64,000 nucleotides of DNA, from assembly GCA_013398295.1 (NCBI GenBank), contig VZSF01003924.1:620001-684000 (forward strand). The letters run 5' to 3'. Position 1 is the first letter of the stretch. Every line of letters begins with the position of its first letter. A model generated the notes under the pieces. It ran no database searches. It was not told the origin of the DNA and saw only the letters and a list, made by a program, of their open reading frames with translations. This DNA comes from Chionis minor. Its lineage: Eukaryota; Chordata; Aves; Charadriiformes; Chionididae. This document shows, in pieces, positions 38,601 to 53,600 of this stretch. The position numbers and the translations under genes were made by a program.

Positions 38601-41600
38601 GGGAAAAGGCTAGGAAAAACATAAAGATAAAAGATGACATAAATACAGGAAGTTGTCTCCTAAAGATATGCAAAGTACATAGGGAAACACCTGATCTAAA
38701 ATGTCTATGACTAGCTCTAGGAAGAACTGTATATTAAAAGAAACCCAAACAACTAATGAAAATATTGTTAAATACATCTTACATAACAGCAAATGAATAA
38801 AATACAGGAAAAATTAACTTTGTGAGATACACTTGTAAAATCTAAATACTCCTGCTTTCTTACCTGTTATTCAATTCCATAGTAGAGCTATGTACTAACT
38901 TCACTTTCCCTCCAGGAATTAAACCTAAAATTATATAAAATAATTATTTAAACTTATTTAAATACTTTGCATTAAGAAAGTGTTATCATCAAATAAAAAA
39001 CTAAGCTAATAAGTAAAGGATACTTCATAATTTAATTGTTTATTGTAGATACGGCTTTTGATAAATAAAAATCTTACATCATTTAGAACTGTTTACTTCA
39101 AAACTCAAATCTGAGGAGTTTTAATCTTTGACAAGAATCAAAGAAAGAGGACAGAGAAAGGGAAACATGATTAGATGTTTATTCTTACAGTATGCATACA
39201 ACATCCTGTAGTATCACTCTATAAAACCCAATTGTATCAATGGTGAAAACGCACATTTATGTCCCTTGGATCTTTGACAATGAGAGACTGTAATAATGCT
39301 TCCACAAAGTTGGTCTTTGTTACTTGTTAATAGCAAATAACATAAACAATTCAAATTCTTCAAACACAAGAATTTTTGGAAGATAAAATAAAAGAATACT
39401 GGTGCCAGCAAAACTGTGTCAACACACAACCATAGCTTTAAAATGTACCTCTCCACAGACATAATACCTCGTTTTAGCAGCTTAATATAGTCACACATCG
39501 TACATGAGTTTGTAAATTAAAAAATTTACCAAAAATTCTAGTTTTTTAACATTACTTCATTGTTTATACATGTATTTTAAAATGTATCAGGATTTTAATC
39601 ACAGCCTTTTCCACTTAGGTAAGTATGTAAGTCTAAATTTGTTCAAAGAACAAAAAATTTTCTTCATTCACATAACTCAAAAAGGGCTCAATGGACTTAG
39701 TTGTTAGTTTTGCCATGGAAATTTTTTCCTCACACTAAATAAAGTACCTTTCCCAAAAAAGAACTTTCAGTACAATTATCAAAATGGAGATATTGGCAAC
39801 AACAAAGGCATTGTAACAGGTTTGGTTAAAACTAAACAAAGAACAGGACAACTGAGAAGGACATAAAATCTCATATTCTTTGAAAAAAAGCTGTTGCAGA
39901 CACAGAAATCTGCTTTGAAATTATAAGGAAGGTGGTTGTCTGTGGTGGCAATTACCAATATAGGATTGGCAGATAAGATTCAGACTGCAGTGAAAATAAC
40001 TCATGATACCTAACCTATAAGTCCAAATATCAGATATATGTCCTACTCAGAATGAAACTTTTCCTCAGTAATTTTCTCTTCTTCTAAACTACTTTTTGTC
40101 ATCACTGATTCTTCCTCTCTAACTTCATAATCTCAAAACTCAAGCACTTTATGCTACATCTAATGTACAGTACTCACCTAAATCAGTTTGTGAACCAGCT
40201 AAATCCACTTTTTGTAATTCAACAACTACCTGAAAAGTAAATATTTAACATTAATAAGCAATAAATACTTATCAGACTTTAAAAATTTTTAACTAGTTGT
40301 AATAATGTATGACATAACTCTACAGGAATGTTTAGATAGGTAGGTATAACATTACAATGACTACAGGTAGATTCATTATCCCCTGTTGACATCTGCAATG
40401 CTAAAACTTCACATGCCTGCTGGACATTCCCTGCTGGAAAGCAGAATAGGGGAAGTTACATTCTACACTTAATCACTAGTTGGCATCTTGTTAGTTTGTT
40501 TGTTCACAAAAAAACCACCCTAAATACACAAATAAGGGGATTTAGCACATGTTTCCTGTGCTTTTCAGTATTGATGAAATAGAAAATTTGGCCTGAATCT
40601 GTTGCTACTAAAGTTACTTAGAGCTTTAAGGGACTTAACTAGTGATACAGAAGGGAAATGCCTCTATCCCCTTCCTATTCACTGGGCCATTCAGTTCCTC
40701 AAGCAAAATCAACTCAGATGCAATCAACTGGTTCAGCAGCTGGGCCAAAGCTGCATCAGAAGAAGACTGAAAACACCTCATAGAAAGAAGAGTTGTCAGG
40801 ACAGCAATTAAGAGCAACAGCCCTGGTCCTTACCTGACCATCATATTTTAGGCAGGGTAATCTTATCCAGATTTTCACATTTTGCTTCTTGAATATTTAT
40901 TTTATATAAGTTACAAATGTACTTTCTCACATACACTCAGTACAGTCTCTGACACCACTGTGATTCAAATAAAATAAGTGGGTGAAAGAGGACCAAGGTC
41001 TATTATTCAGTTAGTAGAAATATGTGAACATACTCCTATGAAGCAGAACTACCGATTGCCTGTTTTCATGAATTCATGCACCTGTTATTAGTTTTGCTTA
41101 AGGATAACATCACAGCATTAGGGAGTTAGGTCAAAAATTTTGAGGAGAATTGCAGCAGAATGGCTAGTGTTGCTGTACTTTTCAGGGAGGAAATTCTCAT
41201 CAGAAATCCCAGGTTTGGATTGCTATATTAGAAGTAGTATTTTGTTACTGCAACATGTGACACTCTCTCTTTTCATACACGTATTACTCACCCACATATT
41301 AAGGATTCCATTTTCATCCATTGAAGCTATCTGAAATGGAGGGCCTGACATTTCTGTGGAAGGAATAGTAATAATTTATATGTACACACTGACCTTCTTC
41401 CTGAACAATATCAAAGTTTGAAACATTTCCTAGGTTAATACGTTCTCTGAAACTTCTATGATCCTCTCAGCTGCATAAAAAGGGAAAGTGCTCTAATTCT
41501 AACAAAAATTAAAAAGGCATAAAACTCTCTTTACTGAAAGGGTGGTCAAACACTGTAACGGGCTTCCTAGAGAGGTGGTCGATGCCCCAAGCCTGTCAGT

Positions 41601-44600
41601 GTTTAAGAGGCATTTGGACAATGCCCTTAACAACATCCCTTAACTTGGTCAGTCCTCAACTGGTCAGGCAGTTGGATTAGATGATCGTTGTAGGTCCCTT
41701 CCAACAGAAACCGCCTATTCTGTATCTCTGTCTATTCCAGTATGTTCGGTTTGTCCTACCAGAAATGCAGATGATCTCTGCCTGCATCTTTTAAAATGCC
41801 GGGATTCTGCATGGACTTCAGAACAGAACATAAAGTTCAATAGATGAAATCTTGTAAAACCTGCAATATGCAGCACATTTCTTTGGACTACAGCAGATTT
41901 CAAAGTGAAAAATCTGCAATGGAAGTAAAAATGTCTCCTCTAGCACATTGCCCGAGAATTTTGGGGCAAGAGGATTTAAGTTTCTTTGCAAAGGTCGGTC
42001 ATAAAAAAAATTAGGCAAGAGACACAGGAAGGACCACCAAGTCCAGTCACACACTTTAAGCGCTCTCAGATATAAGCAAGTTGCTCCACTGATTCAGATC
42101 GGTTTTTTTCAGACACTACAGAAGCACTAACACTTCTCAAGGCAGTTTTTGAGTGATAACTTGTTTTATACATGGAAGAACAAAATAACATCTTGAAAAC
42201 AACCATTCTAACAAGCATGCAGCCACATCTGATGTGAAGCTGCGCCGAATGAACATTACATAAAAATGAGCAGAAAACAAGAATGTTGTATGCAGTTGAT
42301 ACTACAGGCAACTTAAGAGGCAGAATATAATTATCAACTGGATTTTAGCTACGATATATTCATTTTACTAGACACATAAAGACAGACTCAGACATATTGA
42401 TGCTTTGAAGAGCTGCTTACATACCCTCCTGATAAGAGAGGCTTGAGAGCCCATAATTCTGATCAGCGTAGAGAGCGGTTGAGATAGGTTCCACTGCTAG
42501 TATAGCAGAGGTGTGGTTTACTGAGCTTAGAATGCCATCTGTAATTAAGGATAATGAAAGTTAAACACTGTATTACTCTCAACAAAAACAACTACAAAAC
42601 CCTAATCATTTTTCAGCTTATGGGAGAATGATGATTACGAAGAAAGAATGGCAAATACTGAACTACATAATTACTTCGTAAAAGTCTCAAATATAATTCT
42701 GAAAACTGCTTCCTAAATTAATATAATACAACTAGATAAATCAATGTTTCGCCATTTGTATTTACATCTCATTTTCCAAATAACTGCTGCACCATTTATG
42801 CCGCTTTACCAGACATTTCATTAAAATCTGCCATTTCAGGGTTACCATTAAAAGAATTATGTTAATTTCAAGCTCTACAAACACCAGAGGTGGAAATAAA
42901 TCACTGCTTACTATAGAAAAGACAAAATTGAAGAAAAATTACTGTTAATAGACAGTAACTACCGCCAAACAAACAATTCCCCACAAGAAAATACGTATTT
43001 GCCCTTTAATAACATTTAAAAATAAATGTATACTTAAAGCAATTTCAATATGCATGGTTTGTCAGATACTCTTGATTTGTGGACTTGCCCTGTGCACTGA
43101 ACTTAATCTCATTTAAGACTAAAGGCAGAAATCTTCCCAAGGATACAGCATCAAAACCTGCTTGCTTATGTTAGCAACTACATGAAACTGCATACACACA
43201 TTTCAATGCTAGCCCTTGGTGCAACACAAGACCAAGCATCTTTGATCTACTATAAAATTAAAAGTCTATCAACAACTAATGCTTATTTTTACACGGCTAC
43301 TGCAACTAGATATACTTGTGAACAAAAGAGGATTTTGTGCCTGTGTGGTGGGTGTTTTTAGAAAAATAATGCCTCAGTGTAACTTAAATGGTAACACCCA
43401 CACACAAAAAAAAGGAAAAATATATAAAGAAGGACTTTTTTGCAATAATAAAATTCTTTACAAAAACATTGCTATGTGATATTTTTCACTCTAGGGCCAA
43501 GAAAAATGGGACCAATTTATCATTAAGATTGGGATGAATGCTGGTATGTACACCTCATTCCCAATCTCTCAACATACAACTACATACAATGAAAACATCA
43601 ATAAGATTAATGACTTGCTCCTCTATTTAAACTTGCAATGAAAAACAGTGGTAATAGGCAAAAAGGTCCATTAATTACTATCAGATTCATAAAATTTTAA
43701 ATCTCATACACCAATTCAAATGCAGAGTGAAATACTTCAGATCGCGTCTTCTAGTCCGTCAGTTGTATGTCCTAAATAAACTTCTGCAACTTTTGAATTT
43801 GTCGTCCATAGATTATAGGAAAATTTACAAAAGTGTATGTTATTTTGATCGTACGTTAGGGGATCAGAAGCATAGAAAAAAAGAGAAATTCAATGACAAG
43901 AAAATGTCAAAGGACAAAAGCAGATCATCCACAAGCATTTTTGAAAAGTAAACTTTCTTCTGGCTTCCCAATATCTACACAACAGCAATTTAGGCCATAC
44001 TTAAACCATGAAAAAAATTAATTCCACTTTTTTTTTATTGCTGCACTTTTCTGCTATTAAGAACCTGGAAAGAGCATGCTACAGCTCCTAACTGGCTTCA
44101 GTGCCAGAGATTTTGCTCATATGACAATCTGGATGACAGAAAAATGTATGTCCAGGTTTTGCTTCAACACGTAATTGGTACATTTCTAGAGATATCGAAC
44201 CAGAGAGCTTTTGGGCCCCAAAGTTTAGTCACAGCATCAGAATTGCTTCAGCAAAAGACTAAAAGGAACTGACTGCTGACTGTGCAAGTTAGAATTCAAC
44301 TCACTGCAATATATAGATGACCTCGGACATTTAGCCTTCATAGGCTACTTGTTTCCAATGATGCGATCCCCATATATGTCAAGCCAATAGTATCACAAAA
44401 AGAAAGTTATATATGCAATGAAAATATGAGAAATTCCTAGATCTTACATTGCTATAATAACTGATAAATTGGTAATAAAAAACCCCACAATCCTGACTCA
44501 ACTTTTAGTGTTTCTAGATAGAATCCAGAAATCATAAAATTACCTGCATGGAACTTAAGAACTGCGTAAGGGTGAGATTCAGACCAAAGATTAAGGTGCT

Positions 44601-47600
44601 TAAAATGGTATCTACATATAAGACAGCTGTGTAATATCTGTAAGTGAACTAAATCCAGTCAATCCAATCAATCCAGCTAACCGTATACCGATATCTACAT
44701 TAGGATGAGATGAATACCTCTCCAGATCCTACAGAGTAGCACTGCACTGATTCTAAGAGAGGTTATGCATGTACACCCTTGGCTCTTGCCTGCAACCTTA
44801 AAGAAACATCAAGACTTAGGTGACAATTTGTGCAGATTCTGACTTTTAAATGATGTTTGAAAAATTACATTTTACAGTCTTAGATTATGATGATTTTTTA
44901 AAAATAAATCTTACTATGTGCGTTCAGATGTAGATAAAAAAAGAAACATAGGTTGTATTAAGGGAGATAACATGATGAAAATTGACTAAGCTAATAATTT
45001 CAGATGAGGTAGTAGTTGAGTAGTCCATTTTAATATCACAATGCTCTTTAGGACTACAATGCATCTGGTCCATCTCTCTGCTCTCACTGCCTGATATTGA
45101 GCTGGCTTACATTTCTTTACAGCTATTACTGATTGGCAATTTTTCTTAGACTAAATATAATCTCTGAACTGGCTAAACTAGGCTACTGAGAAAGAGTGTT
45201 CTTAAAAGAATTAGTAGTGGAATTGTTTCACTGCCTACAAAATGACTAATCAGAACGCATAGATACTAACCAGTGGAAAACGTTGGAACTCTAAATGTCC
45301 AGTCAGTTTCACTGATCATCATATGAGGGTGCATTCTTGAGTCTTCTCGAAGATCCCACACCAACAATGAACCATCTATTGTTCCAGCAAAAACTAATGT
45401 TGTTTTATTGGGACTAAAGCAGCAACATATCACCTGTTAAGCAGTAAAAATACGCATGGTTAATATTATGATAAAGGCCAGCGATCCAATAAGCCTGAAA
45501 TATGTTTTTTCTTCCTAGGCATGCAAATCCAAAAAAGACAGGTTACAGGTGCTTGCAGCAGAAGTACAATTTATTTAAAAGGGAAGCAGGATACAAGACT
45601 TTCAGCAGGCCTTCACTTTTCAAGCCAATTGTGTAATCTACATCTACTGTCACAAAGCTGAAGGGAGTGATTCAACTGTAATACAGTGATGGGTAGAGAG
45701 AAGTCCTGACAACATCTGAACCAGCTGTTTTACTTCCGTTCACTCTTCAACCATGAAAAAGATTTAAAAATTAAAAAAAAAACACCAAACCAAAACACAT
45801 AAAACACTATGACCATAACTACGCCCCAGCACTGGAGCACAAAATGGAATGAGAATAGTGTTCACTAGGCCCAAATGTGTTTCTCAAAAGATGACATGTC
45901 TTGCAGCAACAGAAGAAAACAAAATACACATAAATAAAGCCTTCTATTCAATGGGCAAATAAATATACAGTGTTATTAAAACATACCTCTGAGTCACATA
46001 TTAAAACTTTCTGAGGACTGGAGGGCTGCCAGATGTTCCAAACGCATATGATGCTCTTTCTGTTCAGCAAACCACCACCTGCCTTTTCAGGTAATCCATG
46101 AACAGAAAGTAGTGTCTGCCTCTGAACTTGAGAGACATACAGGCAGGATATTTTTCGGTCTAAACCATTAAAAAAAATCAAGAAGGAAAAGTAATAAATA
46201 AAAAAGTAAACTCACTGCACACGAAAAAGCATATTTAGCTGCTATAGCAACAACCAAAGGAGCTAAAACATAATTATGAAGAATATTTCTATTAACAGTG
46301 GGTTGGTTTGGATGCTATACAAGGAGGGACTAGAGAAGCAATCAAAAAAATTAGAAGCAAGTAGAAAGCAAAAAGGAAGAGAGCCAGGAAGTTAATAGAA
46401 TAATTACTCTGGGCATAAGCAAGCCAATTTGATCTGACGTCAGTATATATACTGAAAATTAAGCTAAGTCTCAAACAGGAAACAGCACAAGCCAGGCCTT
46501 TTCTGGTTCATCTCATGTGTTCATGTTAGAATATGTATAGTTTTGTGTTATAATAGGTCTTCCTAACATAATTACATTACAGATGCTTTATTTTTCATTT
46601 TTCTTCTGAACACCTACCATTTAGATGGGGAAGATATACCTGCAGTTTAAATATATCAGGCTATATTCTCCCTATTCAATAACCATGCTTTATTTGCAGC
46701 TTTGGCCCTGCTGTCAACATAAAGAGCCTGAACAAAATTACACCCCTTAGGATAGCCCTCCAACAGCAGGGGCAAGAAATTACATCCAGGGCACCCCTAT
46801 ATCATGCTAATTGCTCGCTACATTTCTGCTTTCACAGCAGCTACAATACTCTGATGTTCCCTACGTGAAAACAATCTACACAGAGTTACAGCAAGATTAG
46901 CGCACTTAAAAGAAAAGTGGGCTTTACATCATCTATATATCCTGATATGTGCTGTTTGCACTTCAGTCATGACAAAGAGCATTTTGCACAAGGAAGAAGA
47001 GTTCACACTGCATACTAAAAGGTGTAGAATAAAGTTCCCTTACCATGGAGGAATGGCTGGTTAGTATTTAACTGGAAACAGCTATCACTAATAGACAGAC
47101 TGGTTTGTCGAGATCTTAGTTTCCACCTGGGTTGTGTTGCAACTTGATCTTCCTCTAGCAAAACAGCAATCACCTTTCAAACATAATTACATTTATAGAA
47201 ATAAAAGGGTCGTCTTATCTTTCAGATTTGCTATTTGTAGCTTTCTAAAGTATGCGGATTCATTTAATAAGCCTTTATCAACTCTCTTGTTAAATTTCAT
47301 ATCTTTCCAAATACAGCTTTACAGACATAAAAGTTGCACAGCTCTGGTTCCGTTCCTTTGCAGAGAGATGAATCTCACTGATAATGAGTATTATTTAAGT
47401 AATTTATTTAAATTAGTCAGAACAAGTACTGTAAGTGATCTATCACACTGTATACTTATGCACAAAACTCATGAGGGATATTAAGTACTAAGTGTACCTG
47501 ACAAGCAGACCGGAGGAAATTTGCTAATCTTTGTGAATCAATTGTAGGTGTTGGAGCTCCATTCGCTGACACATCCTGGCTGTTTGTGGGACCTAACGAA

Positions 47601-50600
47601 AAACAAAAACCAAAACCAAACTTGAAGTTTCAAAAGGGAATCAATTAAGAAAGCCGTAAGAACAATGTGATTTGCAAGAGAAGAGTGGCAGGAATCAGCT
47701 TCTCATCAGCAGAAGTAACAGTACTGAAGAACAAGATCTGTTGGGGAATCGTATCTGCTGCCAACAAACAGCAACCCAGAAGGAAGAAGCTATTTCTGCC
47801 ACTTATTCTGCACCCCCTCCCCTCCACAAGGGGATTCAGAGTGCCTATAGCAGTTTGCTATCCATGCAGCCTGCCATATTACAAATTCTGACAATGAATG
47901 GGTACAAGAGAGAAAGTTTACATGCATACATCCATAAATAAGACTAAAATGTTCTTCACCTCCAGATACAAGGGCACTTTCTCCTGGATGCTGCGTCCAT
48001 TTCTCCAATGTCTCAACTTCCTCAGTCTGAACGTCTCTCTCAAGATTATCCTCGTTACACTGAACATATGCCTAAAGTAGAGAGATAGTGTAATCAATAT
48101 ATGGCTGACACAGCTAAGAATGACAGCACATAACTAAATAGAACTTCAACAGTCATTTTAAAACTGATGTGCTCAACCTCTTCTGTTTGTAAATTCAGTC
48201 CTAAGCATACTGACACAGTGCCGCTGTTTAACATGCATTTTACCACATTTCACACAAGAGCGCCAGGCTTACTGCAAAAATACAGTGTCTTACATGATGC
48301 ATAAACACTAAACCCAACATTCTTGGGACAGCGAGCCACAGACATACAGAAAGTCCTTTAGAAAATGGGGAAGGAACATGAGAGAATCCTCTCATGATAC
48401 AGAAAGGAAATGGCCTGTCTAGCAAAAAGTTCTGGTATCATTGTTTTACCTTAATTAAGGCTTAGAGATGAAAATTATTGATTTATTACTTTACTGGCCC
48501 ATTAGCTTTAGTAACTTTCTTTTGTAAGGAAAATTATTTTCCAGAACAAGAATCAGCACTTTCAGAATGTAAATATTACTACATATTTTTACCCACCTGC
48601 TTAGTGTTCATTTTACCAAAATTTCTGATATACATGTCATACTCATTCACAGGAGGCAAATCCAGTAAGGAAAAACTAACTGAGAAGTCCAGATCAATTA
48701 GCGGGAGAAGTTCTGAACTCCGTTTTCTATAGAATGAATTACGAGAGAGAGAGAGAGAGAGAGAGAGACAAAAATGGTTAAGACCAAATATTTGGTATTC
48801 AAAAAGAAAAACAACCTGATTTTGTACAGTACCAGAGATCTAACAATCCATTGATCTATGCGAATTGAAGCTGTACCAAAATTAATTGACGGATAAAAAA
48901 ATATATCAACAGAAGTACATATAATATTGTCATGAGTTCTCACTTAATGTTAAGATAATTATTGTATTTGAAAATGTAATACTGATTGCAAATGGCAAAC
49001 TTATGTGGTTTATTATTAAATCCAAACTGTCAAAACCTAGCATGATCATCTTGCCTAAGTATTCAAAAGCTGTTCTGTGAGGTAACAGAAGAATGCCTCT
49101 TTCTTCCCATGGTTCGGATGGTGACTAAGTCTCCTAAACTCATTTTATTAACTTACATCACCTACGTGTGTACATGCTTTATAAAGATCATCTATAATGT
49201 CCCAGTTTTGTTAGACTTCTTTTTCAAAAAAGGCAAATTTTTTTCATGACCTCCACTGGTAATAGACCAAGTGAATTTGTACCTCTTTACATCACTAGGG
49301 AAGTAAATAACAATAGCAAGAATCTTAAAATATATTTTAAATATACACATTAAATGAATTTATTGTTTATTCATAACCTGTGGACATGAATACTGACCTC
49401 TTCCTCAAAAAGTAGGCCTCCAAACCCATCAGTTACTGGACTGTTGGACTTGATCTAAATGACGAAAAGGAGTACTCGAGATTGAGGCAGACTATGTATT
49501 TTTCTACTTGTATTTTTGTTTTGAGTAAGATTAGCACATTGTACAGTATTTGATATACCTGAATCTCTTTGTCCTATGAAATACCAAATCTTTCCATCTT
49601 CCTAAATTCCCTTGCTGGAATAACAAAAAAAAAATAACTCAACTGCCTTTTCCAGCTTCTCTCAATCCTTCTACTTTCTGCCAACCTCAGTTCTTAATTT
49701 TTTTCATCTTTGCTCACAAATAAAACTGCATTTTGATTCTGATTTAGAAAACAAGCCTACCTTCATATATATCTTAGCCTGACAAGTGAAAACATTTATG
49801 TGGTATTACTTATTATCATTAACTACAAAGAGATTCCTACCACTCTACTTGTACGGATGTGTGGATAATGAAAAGACAGTCAATCTTTGTCACAATTCAT
49901 ACAACTATCTACTTTAATGTCCTAAAGCTGTTACGAGTTTACTGCTTGAATTACATACAGATGTATGTTTAGAAGTTAATTCTATGTTCTTACTGTAGTA
50001 CAGATTCCTTGACAATGAGAAAACTTTTTGCAGTCTCCCTTTCTCCCTCTTGCACTTTCAGGTTTTTTTAATATACTTAATATAAATACAACCCAGACAC
50101 AATTATGGGTCTTTATTAATTCCGGTCTTACAGATGCACATTCTAGTTGCAGTTTCTTTTCAGTAAGACAGTCTTTGAAAAGGGAAAAGACTAGAGCAAC
50201 ATGAGCTGGAATTTGTCGTCCAATATTTTAGGCTGGATTTTTTTTTATGCATAAGGACAATTTTCACATCTCCTTTTTGCTACTTGATGACACTTATTGC
50301 ATTTTCTTACCCACATTTTATTTTTTACTTCTACTTCCTAATACACAACCTCTTCACAAATATTGAGGGCACAGATTGCTGAGATCTAATTCAAACATAT
50401 GAAAGTTGCTTCCTAGTTACAAATCTTAATGATACATGCAGACAAATCCTTAAAATAAACTGATAAGCTTCTTATTAATACTTAAAACTCCAAAGTACCA
50501 CAGGTCATTTATGGGATGCTTTCAGCCTACTTACTGGTAGCAATGTATTATCACAGCATTGAATTCCACCAACCCTTTCTGTTTCCACAAAAATGCTAGT

Positions 50601-53600
50601 TATCTTCACAGACTCTATACACTGTTAGCATGTACACAAAGTTATATAGACAGTCATAATCAGTCATAGCACATAATCAGTAGAGGCTGACACACATTTC
50701 AGAAGGCAATTCATCAGAGAGATGCCTTCCTGAATTTCCTAATCTATCTCCACTGTCTAGAGAAGAAGCCTAGACAATGAACTCATGCAAAATTTGAGCA
50801 TATAAATTTAGGCAAGGTGAATTAGACAGTCTAGACAATAAAATCTCCCTTATGTGAACATTAGCCACTGCCATGAAGCCAAGAAGCAGTGGAATCTAGT
50901 ATTATCAATAAAATTTAATATTCTCGCTTTATGTGTCCAACTGATGTAACAGAAAATTGGAGATATATACAGTGCTTCAGATAAATCTGGAGCTCCTGGC
51001 AAGTTCCACAAGAAACAGGCATCAATTTCTTTAATATAGAGCTGTCTTAGATTTCTCAAATCTAGATCAATTTTAGATCAGTAATAACAAGTTTTTACAC
51101 CAACTGGTGTTATCCCTGAAAGGGAATATGCTATTTTGGCAACAGTATGTACCATATAGCGCCTTGATTATTTCAAGAAATTAAAGTTCTGCAGAGCCCT
51201 GAGAGCCGATAAAAGGCTTGCTCTTTAGTCCTGTAAATCAATAGCCAATTCAGTGACTGAAGAAGAATACAAAGAAAGGACGATCCTGTTATAAAATGGC
51301 ATGTAGCAAAGCCTGGAAATTCTATTTACTTAAGAACTAAATACTGTTAGCTTACAAAATAATATTTGACTCAAAGTCTCAGGATTATAAACTTCACATG
51401 TTTCAAATATAATAAAAAAAATACATTTCACATAGTGTGGTGCCATTTTGTGGGGATTATTTAAGATACACTTACTTCTGCTTACTAGCCATACTTCGGC
51501 TACTTTGTCGTTGGTTTGCCATTTCAAAATCCATGAATATTCCACAAAAAGAGTTTCTGACAGAAGGGTATTGCCTTTCTGTGATAGTATAAAACATTGT
51601 ATTAGTGTTCTAATTCACACTTTACAGTGCATTAAAATGTAAAGCAGTAAGTCTAAAAAGCAACAGATTTATTACGACACAGCTACTAAAAGTTACTAGT
51701 TAGAACGTTACATAAAGTGCTCCAGCACAGTCATCAGTACAATAAGCTGCTTAACTTCCATAATGAGCCAGCATTTTTCCCTTATTATGGTCCTTTATCA
51801 ATAAATTCAAAATGACTGTCCATTGTAATTTTTATTTTAGAAGAAAGCGCCTCTTTCTTTCTCCTGACATTAGCAGGTCCTTTGTTCCCCTGTGTACAGT
51901 AAAATGCTCTGTGACCAGCTCTAAAAATCATACCAAATTCATGCAGACTACACCATGTGCATGCTACATCTCTAAATAAAAATTAATCACTACAACTAGT
52001 GGAGAAACTCATCAACACAAGCTTATCTGATGCCCTTGGATGAATAAGCAAGACATTGAAAACTGCTGCTTTTAAAGCTACAGTTAATGGAACAACTACA
52101 GTATCTAATGTCATGTTAATTTTACTTCCTTTCCTGGCTAGGTGGTAGCTAATTGACCTTAATATCCCATTTGCAGTCAGGACCAATGCTGTTTCACTTC
52201 CTCAGAGGAAGACTGCCTTTTTAGATAATACTTGTAAAATGCTTTTAAACTTCTAAACATCATTATCAGAATGACCAACAACCATTTTAACCAAACGAGA
52301 TCAAAACTTTATCAAAAAGGAGAGTATTCAGAAATTTACGATAAAGCAGTAAGTGCTACAATTCAGAATTTAAAAATCTGATTCTATATTAGAATTCCAC
52401 TCTGTTCCTTAGATCTATAACATTAACAGAACTATTTTACTGATTCGATATTATTTGAAAAATAATAAGTACATAAATCTTCTGCAAGAATAAATTCCTA
52501 TCACAGTATACTGGTTCTGACTTGCAATGACTACTTAACCAAAAAGCTATCGATACTGTAAAGACTTAGAGAAACTCCATACTATTCTTCCATGACTGTA
52601 CTAACTTAATTAAATAAGCAGATCTGGCACTCACAGGTATCATCAGATCAACTGAAAACGAGACAATCATTTCATAGTCACATTTCAGAAAAAAACCTGC
52701 ATTTCAAGAGTGACACAGAACTATATATTTAACTAGTATCTGTATTTCTCTCACCTTCCCACCCAGAGCAGTTGCTTCAACTTTACTTAAAAGGCAAATT
52801 AATGTCACCGGAAGCCCCAAACTGTTTTAGCACTCCTCCAGTTTTCAAAATCCAGACTCTCATATCCTCCTCTTACCAAAATAAGACATATTAAACGTCA
52901 GTCTGTAAATTTTTATACTTCACATTTTAAATGATTAGTAATGCCTCTGAATCATTCTTTAGCAATGTGAAAGTTGCAGTACTTACCCACAAACCTAAGT
53001 GACTCATCCAGAGGACCAGATTTCTGCCTCTAGGCAGACTTCTAGAAAAAATGGCCTGTTTACTCCGAAGTTGAACGTGTTACTCATACATTTAATAAAA
53101 AAAGGCTGGTATCTAGCCACATACCCATGATTGGTTCCTGTTTTACATTTTCAGTTTTCTTTGGCAGTGAAGTACAAATTCTATCATTTTCTGCACTGAT
53201 TGCTCTTTGAATTTCTTCAAATTCTGATGTTCTGGAAAATGGAATCTCTCTTAGGTTTTCTTCTTCATCTCTTTCTTCCCCACTTCCGTCTTCATCATCA
53301 TCAAAATCATCTTCATATTCCTTTAAAAGTAACAGGAATTCCAATAACTAATAAACATGGATTATAGATGTATTTTTCAAGATCATTTTAAAGAAATTAT
53401 GAAATACTGTCAAAATAAAAATAGAATTCTTATACAGATGGCTATAAATCCTCTGACTGAAAGGCATTTTAAAATAACACTTTGATAGAAAGAAAATGTG
53501 CAGTCATTTTAATCAAGAGAAGAGAATCCCAGTGTTGTCCTTCAGTGCCCAAAATAGATTCTTTTTTTTTTTAAATATCCTAAAGTAGGACCTATATTTT

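Larger units (their letters stand above)
35643..48596 (-). other. DYNC2I1 introns of the WD-repeat half
   Basis: Introns between the 10th and 23rd visible exons. They are AT-rich and mostly unique. The only clear repeat is a CR1 copy at about 41522-41732. The longest intron, 42539-45270, shows no extra exon or repeat. Confidence 0.85.
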
